NCBI GenBank assembly: GCA_024696725.1
Contig: JAILGO010000179.1
Span: 1 to 14,244 of the forward strand
Direction: 5' to 3'
Length of the DNA stretch: 14,244 bases
Source: Eubacterium sp.
Lineage (GTDB): Bacteria > Bacillota > Clostridia > Oscillospirales > Acutalibacteraceae
Part shown: positions 1 through 4,754 of the stretch, piece after piece
Position numbering within the stretch: position 1 is the stretch's first letter
How the letters are laid out: every line of letters begins with the position of its first letter
Notes under the pieces: generated by a model
What the model was told of the DNA's origin: nothing
Databases searched by the model: none
The model's input: the letters and a program-made list of their open reading frames with translations, nothing else
Position numbers and translations under genes: made by a program

Positions 1-528
1 AGAAAGAGCAAGAGTTAGCTGTTGCTCAGCGCCAACGCATAAAAGAAATATTGAAACACCCTGATGATGAGAGCGCTATTGATGCTGAATATGATGCAAT
101 TATTTCGGATATTCGTAAAGAAATTACCGGCATTCAAAATCAAATCTCTATGTGTGAAAACACAGAAGAAAGTATAAAGAAGATTGAAAAAACGAAAGTG
201 TCTGTTACAGGATTGTTAAATGAAATACAAAACGAAACAGAGTTAACACAGTTACAGATTAAAAGTATTGCCGAAAAGATTTATGTTTATGAAAATCGGA
301 TAGAAATAGTCTTGAATGCAGATATCGAACAAGCCTATATGAGTACTATTCCAGCAAGTGAGTTTGATGTTGATACTATAGCAAGGGAATTCTTTGAAGA
401 TGAAATCATACAAACAGCCACCCATCAATTGCCGAAGAAATATAGCGTAGAAGTAAAAACTCGTGCACCCTTCTCTACTGATATGGAAAGAAAAAATCAA
501 GAACAGTCACAACGTTATGTAGAGAAGG
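1..528 (+). mobile_element. Right end of an integrated element (large serine recombinase type)
   Basis: This stretch is visibly AT-rich compared with everything to its right and encodes only the end of a site-specific recombinase. Base composition and codon choice change abruptly at about 525-531, exactly where the downstream frame becomes recognisable as the interior of SpoVT. A recombinase gene abutting the attachment site is the usual layout for integrative elements and prophages that use large serine recombinases. The other end and cargo are outside the window, so phage, conjugative element or small intervening element cannot be told apart. The exact crossover base is not determinable here; 522-534 is the plausible range. 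Confidence 0.75.
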
Positions 529-539
529 GACCCGCTTGA
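3..539 (+). CDS. Large serine recombinase, C-terminal fragment (5' end outside window)
   Basis: The frame is open from base 3 to the stop at 537-539, giving 178 residues of C-terminus; the catalytic resolvase domain and zinc-ribbon part would lie left of the window. The visible part starts with a charged helical stretch rich in E, K, Q and I, of the kind that forms the coiled coil of large serine recombinases. It then has the typical closing segment (IKSIAEKIYVYENRIEIVL, about residues 83-101), matching the family pattern of a final beta-rich element before the end. About 75 further residues are a variable tail. The protein would integrate and excise the element. Its last two or three codons and the stop lie at or beyond the junction with spoVT, so its C-terminus is partly written by host DNA. 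Recognition rests on the C-terminal signature only; the catalytic serine is not visible. Confidence 0.72.
   Translation, partial: KEQELAVAQRQRIKEILKHPDDESAIDAEYDAIISDIRKEITGIQNQISMCENTEESIKKIEKTKVSVTGLLNEIQNETELTQLQIKSIAEKIYVYENRIEIVLNADIEQAYMSTIPASEFDVDTIAREFFEDEIIQTATHQLPKKYSVEVKTRAPFSTDMERKNQEQSQRYVEKGPA
520..535 (+). other. Probable attachment-site junction (attR/attL) between element and spoVT
   Basis: Left of about 527 the sequence makes sense only as recombinase; from 529 the other frame reads D-P-L-E-I-Y-T-D, the conserved SpoVT continuation. The two codons before it read R-R, where SpoVT homologues have E-G, so host sequence is lost immediately upstream. GGGAC (527-531) is the likeliest zone of shared core sequence. 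Serine recombinases exchange at a 2-bp core, which cannot be pinpointed without the other end or the empty site. Confidence 0.7.
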
Positions 540-972
540 AATATATACCGACAGCGAGGGCGAGGTTATCTTTAAAAAGTATTCGCCTGTCGGCGAGCTC
601 TCAAATTTTGCGCGCCAGTACGCCGAGGTGCTCCATAAGGACGCGGGGCTGCCGATAGCGATTACCGATAACGACCACGTTATCGCCGCTGCGGGAATAA
701 GTAAGCGCGAGGTCCTTGAACGCCGCGTAACCGGTACCCTTGAGGAGCTTACGGAAAACCGCCGGATTCATATTAAAACCGATACCGTTCCTCCGATAAA
801 CGCGATAGAGGGCTTCGACCGGAAAGCGGAGGTAGTCTATCCGATTATGTACGGCGGCGACGTTTCGGGCGCGGTGGCGCTGTTTGAAAACGAAAAAGCC
901 GAGCTCCCGGGCGAAAGCGAAATAAAGCTCGTTCAGGTCGCGGCGTCCTTTTTGGGCTCTCAGATGGAATGA
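529..972 (+). pseudogene. spoVT: spoVT 3' part (stage V sporulation protein T), interrupted at its 5' end
   Basis: Translated from 529, the frame gives 147 residues that follow the known SpoVT sequence: D-P-L-E-I, then GEVIFKKYSP, ELSNFARQYAEVL, and a GAF-like sensor domain ending F-L-G-S-Q-M-E. SpoVT is a forespore transcription factor of the AbrB family, about 180 residues long, with an N-terminal swapped-hairpin DNA-binding domain and a C-terminal GAF domain. Roughly the first 31 residues are missing, which cuts through the DNA-binding domain. There is no start codon with a ribosome site at the new 5' end; the internal GTG at 628 is a normal Val codon. The frame is otherwise intact with no stops, so it could become functional again by precise excision of the element. 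Assignment to SpoVT is strong; whether the gene is dead or developmentally restored is unknown. Confidence 0.9.
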
Positions 973-1048
973 CTTTGTGCAAATTATACAAAATTATCAT
1001 TCTTTCTTTGTATATTATGTTATAAAGGCAGAAACTGTAAAAAAGGGC

Positions 1049-1076
1049 TTGCAATTTGAAAAAAGCTGTGTATAAT
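1049..1076 (+). promoter_or_regulatory. Sigma-A-type promoter for the intergenic RNA
   Basis: TTGCAA (1049-1054) and TATAAT (1071-1076) are separated by 16 bases. The only thing downstream before the terminator at 1193 is non-coding, so this promoter most likely serves a small RNA with a start near 1083. Confidence 0.65.
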
Positions 1077-1082
1077 AAGTCG

Positions 1083-1230
1083 CAACAGAGGGAAGAACGG
1101 CTGATAACCTACTGAGCCACCCTCTATTACATACCCTGCTGAGGCAGGCGAATTTGCTTTAGATTTTTTACATAAATATTACTCCAAACGATAAAAGGGC
1201 TTCGGCATTACGCCGGGCCCTTTTATTATT
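1083..1230 (+). ncRNA. Putative structured small RNA, family not recognised
   Basis: A stand-alone unit of about 145 bases: good promoter in front, strong intrinsic terminator at the end, no convincing coding frame inside. Two hairpins are visible. The first pairs AGAGGG (1087-1092) with CCCTCT (1120-1125) and has an inner helix GGCT (1099-1102) with AGCC (1115-1118). The second pairs CCTGC (1135-1139) with GCAGG (1144-1148) around a TGAG loop. An AT-rich single-stranded stretch (about 1150-1192) leads to the terminator. I compared it by eye with the usual Firmicutes RNAs and riboswitch cores (6S, SRP, TPP, SAM, purine, fluoride, ZTP, c-di-GMP, T-box) and saw no match. It lacks the 5'/3' end pairing expected of 6S RNA. 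It does not lead into a gene on its own strand, so a trans-acting RNA is more likely than a riboswitch. Confidence 0.5.
1193..1230 (+). terminator. Intrinsic terminator of the small RNA
   Basis: AAAAGGGC (1193-1200) pairs with GCCCTTTT (1217-1224), with an inner CGGC/GCCG helix (1203-1206 with 1212-1215) and loop ATTAC, followed by a T-rich tail. It is a strong stem of at least 12 pairs and faces away from the converging queT terminator at 1251. Confidence 0.85.
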
Positions 1231-1250
1231 CTTTTATTAATAGATATAAT

Positions 1251-1277
1251 AAAAAAGCCTCTCGCTGAGAGGCTTTT
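1251..1277 (-). terminator. Intrinsic terminator of queT
   Basis: GCCTCTC (1257-1263) and GAGAGGC (1267-1273) form a 7-bp stem with a GCT loop. On the minus strand it is followed by six T (complement of 1251-1256). It begins a few bases after the queT stop codon, so it ends that transcript. Confidence 0.85.
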
Positions 1278-1279
1278 CT

Positions 1280-1816
1280 TTACTGCTCGTCAAATAGCTT
1301 TTTATCGAGGTTTCTCTTTCTGAACACATAGTAAAGTACCGTTCCGAGAACAAGCATTACGCCGAGCTCGCCGAGCGCAACAAGTCCGCCCTGAACTAAA
1401 AAATCGCCGACGTGGAAGGGACCTTCAATGAAGAACGCTTCGATTTCCCATCCGACGATAATGCCGTTCCAGACCGCAGGCATAAGCATCGCCCAAAGGG
1501 GATAGCTCTTAAGCTTTACATTTCTTAAAAGGTAAATACAAACCGAAGAGCCAAGCGTCGCAAGCGAGCCGAATATCATATCGAGCGGAAGTCCCTGACC
1601 TATGCTCTGAAGGTTAGAGATAATGCAGCCGATTGTAAGTCCGGGTATCGCGGCGGGAGTGAAAAGCGCGAGAATGTTAAGCGCCTCGCTTACCCTGAAC
1701 TGTACTGCGGCGGTAGTAGTTCCGGGAAGAAGCGCGCCCTGAGTGAGCGTGAGCGCGGCGTACATTGCGGCAATAATGCCTGCCTGAGTGATAAAAGCAA
1801 CCTTTTTGTTTTTCAT
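1280..1816 (-). CDS. queT: QueT family queuosine-precursor transporter (ECF S component)
   Basis: The 178-residue hydrophobic protein matches the QueT family: a short basic N-terminus (MKNKK), about five to six membrane segments, and the hallmark stretch around VQFRVSEALNILALF (residues 38-52) followed by P-A-A-I-P-G-L-T-I-G. QueT proteins are substrate-binding membrane subunits of energy-coupling factor transporters and are thought to import preQ1 or related queuosine precursors for tRNA modification. The shared ECF ATPases and T subunit are not in this window and would be encoded elsewhere. The assignment is supported independently by a preQ1-I riboswitch in the leader. ATG start (1814-1816) has an AAGGAG site 9 bases upstream. 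It is monocistronic, with promoter, riboswitch and terminator all visible. Nothing looks broken. Confidence 0.92.
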   Translation of the reverse strand: MKNKKVAFITQAGIIAAMYAALTLTQGALLPGTTTAAVQFRVSEALNILALFTPAAIPGLTIGCIISNLQSIGQGLPLDMIFGSLATLGSSVCIYLLRNVKLKSYPLWAMLMPAVWNGIIVGWEIEAFFIEGPFHVGDFLVQGGLVALGELGVMLVLGTVLYYVFRKRNLDKKLFDEQ

Positions 1817-1825
1817 AATTCAATT

Positions 1826-1866
1826 CTCCTTAGTTTTGTTAGAGCGGGTTGTGCCAAGTACCGCTT
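1826..1866 (-). promoter_or_regulatory. preQ1-I riboswitch
   Basis: On the minus strand, stem AGCGG (complement of 1861-1865) pairs with CCGCT (complement of 1843-1847). The loop carries the C-rich ACUUGGCACA-type sequence, and the tail AAAACUAAGG (complement of 1828-1837) is the class I preQ1 signature. The tail runs straight into the ribosome site AAGGAG (complement of 1826-1831). PreQ1 binding should therefore hide the ribosome site and lower QueT translation; no separate terminator hairpin is seen before the ATG. This is one of the smallest riboswitch classes and the fit in both structure and gene context is good. Confidence 0.88.
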
Positions 1867-1891
1867 TGTTAACCTTAAGTCAACTTGTGCT

Positions 1892-1919
1892 ATTATAACA
1901 TATAAAAACAAAATTGCAA
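1892..1919 (-). promoter_or_regulatory. Promoter of queT
   Basis: On the minus strand TTGCAA (1914-1919) and TATAAT (complement of 1892-1897) are 16 bases apart. Transcription would start near 1886, leaving about 20 bases before the riboswitch stem. Confidence 0.75.
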
Positions 1920-1967
1920 GAAAAAATATTTTCCGTTTTTTTATCTGTAAGTTTTTTGTTGTAGTTT

Positions 1968-1991
1968 GTTATAATAAATGTTATAATAAAT
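1968..1991 (+). repeat. Perfect 12-bp tandem repeat creating two TATAAT boxes
   Basis: GTTATAATAAAT occurs twice back to back (1968-1979 and 1980-1991). Each copy contains a TATAAT (1970-1975 and 1982-1987), so the promoter region of the zinc-ribbon gene has two candidate -10 boxes 12 bases apart. No strong -35 box is obvious; TTGTTG at 1956-1961 sits 20 bases from the second box. Confidence 0.7.
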
Positions 1992-2016
1992 TAATTTGTT
2001 TGAAAGGAAATTTATC

Positions 2017-3087
2017 ATGACCTGTAAAAACTGCGGAGCCGAGCTGAGAGATAACGCCCGCGTGTGCAGAAACTGCGGCGCGTTCGTTGACGACGGCTCG
2101 GGATACACGCTTCTTACCTCGGATAACAGAGTTGACGATTTCTATTCGAGCGAGCCCGTTAAGAAAAAGAGCGGAGCGCTTGCGTACGTTATATCCATGG
2201 TGCTCGTTGTCGCTATAGTTTTCGGCGGCGCGTATTACTATTTCACGAAAATCAAGCCTCAGGAAAAGCCTGCGCCGCAGGTTACCTTTACCTCGGGCTG
2301 CGGAATAATTAACGATAACGAGCCCGTGTTCTATGCGGCTGTTGAGAAAAATACCAAAATTCAGTATATTCACGGCGTTAAGCTTTTCGTTAACGACGCT
2401 CCCGACAGTGAAGCGGGCTATAACTGCGCCGCGCTTCTCAGCGATAAATACGAATATACAAAAAATATCGACGATACCTTCAGAGCGATATTCTTCGACG
2501 CGAGAGAGCTCGGAAATAATAAAAACGTAGTATTTGAAATCAAGCTCGGATTTTTCGGAGACGAGGGAATGTATACTTATTACGTTCCTCTTGCCGCGAA
2601 GGAAAAAATAAAGGCATCCGCTGCGGACGCCGTTTTTGACCACAGTAATTCAAAGAAAGCTTCCGAAGAGGCTTCGACTGAAAAAGCTCCCTCCGAAACT
2701 ACTGAGAAGAAGCCCGAGGAAACTACCGCCCAAACGACGGCGGGAAAGCGGAGCGACGTATCTTTCGTTTACGACAGCTACTGGTTTACCGAGCCGGAAA
2801 CCGAGGGCGATACAAGAACGATTTACGCTCTTAAATTCGGACGCGACGGCGCCTTCGTTTCAACCCGTTATCAGAAGAAGGGGAGCGAAGGCTGGCAGGT
2901 AAGCACTACCGAGGGAAGCTTCGAGCTTAAGGACGGAATGATTACCGTAACCGAAAGCGGAAGAAAAAGATATTTTGCCGTCGGCAATAATTCCGTGAGC
3001 GGAACTAAGGACGGCAAGACGGTTCAGAAGCTTATCGCCCGTAAGTATAACAGTATTAAGAACGTTGAGGATTTCTTTGGTCTGTAA
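2017..3087 (+). CDS. Zinc-ribbon, single-pass membrane protein with extracytoplasmic beta domains, function unknown
   Basis: The 356-residue protein begins MTCKNCGAEL and has CxxC at residues 3-6 and 17-20, a zinc-ribbon of the kind found at the cytoplasmic face of many Clostridia membrane proteins. A linker leads to one membrane helix (about 53-76, with lysines 49-51 before it, consistent with N-inside topology). Outside are a first domain (about 88-207), a Lys/Glu/Thr/Ser low-complexity linker (about 210-246), and a C-terminal domain (about 247-356) rich in alternating beta strands, of the lipocalin-like or DUF5640-like look. I chose ATG 2017 because AAAGGA lies 8 bases upstream and the zinc-ribbon conventionally begins at the N-terminus; a TTG at 1996 is in frame but would overlap that ribosome site. 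It is followed after 12 bases by tyrA, so the two are probably cotranscribed. No function can be assigned; a sensor or cell-envelope role is a guess. Confidence 0.8.
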   Translation: MTCKNCGAELRDNARVCRNCGAFVDDGSGYTLLTSDNRVDDFYSSEPVKKKSGALAYVISMVLVVAIVFGGAYYYFTKIKPQEKPAPQVTFTSGCGIINDNEPVFYAAVEKNTKIQYIHGVKLFVNDAPDSEAGYNCAALLSDKYEYTKNIDDTFRAIFFDARELGNNKNVVFEIKLGFFGDEGMYTYYVPLAAKEKIKASAADAVFDHSNSKKASEEASTEKAPSETTEKKPEETTAQTTAGKRSDVSFVYDSYWFTEPETEGDTRTIYALKFGRDGAFVSTRYQKKGSEGWQVSTTEGSFELKDGMITVTESGRKRYFAVGNNSVSGTKDGKTVQKLIARKYNSIKNVEDFFGL

Positions 3088-3099
3088 TCGGAGGATAAT

Positions 3100-3930
3100 A
3101 TGAAGGTTTTAATTTGCGGACTCGGCTTGATTGGCGCAAGCCTTGCTAAAACTATAAAAAAGAATACGAAGCATACCGTTCTCGGCTGGAACAGGACTGA
3201 GTCCGTTACCGAGAAGGCGCTTCGCGACGGTACGATAGATAAAACGGGAGAGCTCGCGGAGCTTATGGCTGACGCCGATATTACCTTTGTTAATTTCTAT
3301 CCCGACGCGATTGTTCCGTTTATTCTCGCGCATAAAAACGATTTTAAAAAGGATTCGATTGTTACCGATTCCTGCGGTATTAAAACTAAAATCTGTAAGG
3401 AAATGGAGGCGCAGAAGGGACTCGCCTTCTATTTTATCGGCGCTCACCCTATGGCGGGGCGCGAGGTTTCGGGCTACGATAATTCGCTCGACAATCTCTT
3501 CGATAACGCAAGCTTTATCTGTACCCCGTCGGATGGAACTCCGCGTAATAAAACCGATGCTCTCGTAGGGCTCGCACAGGATATGGGCTTTGCGAGAACC
3601 GTTGTTACAACTCCTGAGCATCACGACGAAATGATAGCTTTTACCTCCCAGATTGCTCACGTTCTTGCCTGCTCCTACGTGCTTTCGCCTCTCGCGCCGA
3701 TGCACGCGGGCTATTCAGCGGGCTCGTACCGCGACGTATCGCGCGTTGCAAGAATAAACGCGGAGATGTGGACCGAGCTGTTTCTTGACAATAAGGAGCC
3801 GCTCGTAAGAGAAATCGACGACCTTGTATCTAACCTTATGAGGTTTAAATACAATATCGTAAACGGCGACGGCGAAGCCCTCACGGCGCTTATGAAAGAG
3901 GGTAACCGTATTAAAGAGGAAATAGGATAA
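3100..3930 (+). CDS. tyrA: Prephenate dehydrogenase (tyrosine biosynthesis)
   Basis: TyrA oxidatively decarboxylates prephenate to 4-hydroxyphenylpyruvate in the tyrosine branch. The 276-residue protein has the Rossmann motif GLGLIG (residues 7-12), the DSCGIKT motif at 90-96, GAHPMAGRE at 114-122, and S-Q-I-A-H at 183-187, the family's second conserved histidine region. It lacks the C-terminal ACT domain present in the about 370-residue Bacillus enzyme, so feedback control by tyrosine through ACT is not expected, and it lacks a fused chorismate mutase. The end of the second beta strand reads G-W-N-R-T rather than ending in an acidic residue, which may favour NADP over NAD. A GGAGGA ribosome site lies 4 bases before the ATG. 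No other aromatic-pathway genes are adjacent. Arogenate dehydrogenase activity is a possible alternative. Confidence 0.9.
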   Translation: MKVLICGLGLIGASLAKTIKKNTKHTVLGWNRTESVTEKALRDGTIDKTGELAELMADADITFVNFYPDAIVPFILAHKNDFKKDSIVTDSCGIKTKICKEMEAQKGLAFYFIGAHPMAGREVSGYDNSLDNLFDNASFICTPSDGTPRNKTDALVGLAQDMGFARTVVTTPEHHDEMIAFTSQIAHVLACSYVLSPLAPMHAGYSAGSYRDVSRVARINAEMWTELFLDNKEPLVREIDDLVSNLMRFKYNIVNGDGEALTALMKEGNRIKEEIG

Positions 3931-3956
3931 TCCCCGTTAAATCAGGGCGAGAAAAA

Positions 3957-3980
3957 AGCGAGGCTCAGCCTCGCTTTATT
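3957..3980. terminator. Bidirectional intrinsic terminator between tyrA and the phosphoesterase gene
   Basis: AGCGAGGC (3957-3964) pairs with GCCTCGCT (3968-3975) around a TCA loop. T-rich sequence follows on the plus strand (TTTATTTTAT) and six A precede it, giving a T tract on the minus strand. The minus-strand gene's stop codon directly abuts the stem. Confidence 0.88.
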
Positions 3981-4650
3981 TTATCTCTTTTACGTCCTCG
4001 AATACCGCTGTCATTTTACTGCTTATCTGAAGGTCAAGATGGAGCGAGCCAAAATACCAGTGCTTGTATTCTACGCTTTTCATCAGCTCCTGAAGGTAGG
4101 TGTTGAGCGGAGTTAAATGCACGTCGCGGTTGGTGTGAAGCCTAATAAAGTCCTTAGCGAGCGCGGGCGCCTCGTAGGTCAGCACGTAATCTATTTCAAA
4201 GCCGCAGTCCTTAAGGTTCTTCGCGCCGTTCATAAGCTCCTCGGAGTTCGGCATTTCGTCCTTCCACCAGGTTTTGCCCTCCTTGCGCATCTCCTTGTCC
4301 TCGCTCTCGCCGCCTCCCATAACGAAGAAATTCTTTTTCTCGAAGGTGAATATCTCTCCGCGTCTCAGGTGATAGATGTTGGACGCGATTTTATGGGCGT
4401 CTCCGCCTTTGTAGCGGTACGGCGGATAAGCGTTAAGAATATCAAAGTTTTCGTGCGCTCCGTCTACAAAGCAGATAACGTATTTCTTCTTTTCAAGCGC
4501 CTTGAGCGCCTTCTTTTCGTTCTCGCTTCCGTCCCAGAGAAAGCCGAAGTCGCCGCAGATAATCAGCGTGTCGTCCTCTGTGAGCTTTTTAAGCTTCGGA
4601 CTTTTGAAAAAGCTTAAATCACCGTGGGTATCGCCCGTAATATATACCAT
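3976..4650 (-). CDS. Metallophosphoesterase-like protein with degenerate metal ligands
   Basis: The 224-residue protein has the calcineurin-like phosphoesterase layout of a soluble cytoplasmic family common in Clostridia and their phages: GDTHGD (6-11), GDFG (33-36), DGAHENFD (63-70), LTYEAP (157-162) and GSLHLD (201-206). Family members usually read GNHE, THxAP and GHxH at the last three sites. Here the Asn is Ala65, the first His is Tyr159 and the GHxH His is Ser202. The first metal ligands (Asp7, His9, Asp34) and His66 and His204 remain. The enzyme is therefore expected to be impaired in binding two metals, and may be inactive, single-metal or repurposed. The frame is intact with a normal ATG and a GAGGA ribosome site, so it is not an ordinary pseudogene. 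No substrate can be assigned. It is divergent from dacF and convergent with tyrA. Confidence 0.8.
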   Translation of the reverse strand: MVYITGDTHGDLSFFKSPKLKKLTEDDTLIICGDFGFLWDGSENEKKALKALEKKKYVICFVDGAHENFDILNAYPPYRYKGGDAHKIASNIYHLRRGEIFTFEKKNFFVMGGGESEDKEMRKEGKTWWKDEMPNSEELMNGAKNLKDCGFEIDYVLTYEAPALAKDFIRLHTNRDVHLTPLNTYLQELMKSVEYKHWYFGSLHLDLQISSKMTAVFEDVKEIK

Positions 4651-4681
4651 AATCTGTCCTCGTTTTCGCTTAAAATTGTAT

Positions 4682-4723
4682 ATTATACTTATTGAAGTTT
4701 GCTTCTTCGTGTGATATTATAAT
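4682..4723. promoter_or_regulatory. Divergent promoter region for the phosphoesterase gene and dacF
   Basis: For the plus-strand gene, TTGAAG (4692-4697) is followed after 17 bases by TATTAT (4715-4720), with an overlapping TATAAT at 4718-4723. For the minus-strand gene a TATAAT lies at the complement of 4682-4687, but its -35 is weak. The two promoters overlap, so their use may interfere. Confidence 0.55.
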
Positions 4724-4754
4724 AATAACTTTAAATGTGTAAGGTGTCAAGTAT

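Noticed and set aside
628..972. A free-standing 114-residue gene starting at GTG 628
   Set aside because: The same frame extends upstream to 529 with clear SpoVT sequence, the GTG is a normal Val codon of SpoVT, and there is no ribosome site before it.
973..1048. Possible terminator of spoVT in the AT-rich stretch
   Set aside because: Only a weak TTTGT/ACAAA pairing is visible and no GC stem with a T tract, so no terminator is called.
1055..1111. A short TTG-started frame (LKKAVYNKSQQREERLITY) in the intergenic block
   Set aside because: It overlaps the -10 box and the first RNA hairpin, has no ribosome site, and resembles no known peptide; the promoter reading is better.
1083..1230. 6S RNA
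   Set aside because: The two ends do not pair into the long closing stem expected, the central bubble is not evident, and the length is short; kept as an unassigned RNA.
1996..2016. Earlier TTG start for the zinc-ribbon protein
   Set aside because: It would overlap the AAAGGA site that is well placed for ATG 2017, and it would put seven extra residues before the zinc-ribbon, which normally begins the protein.
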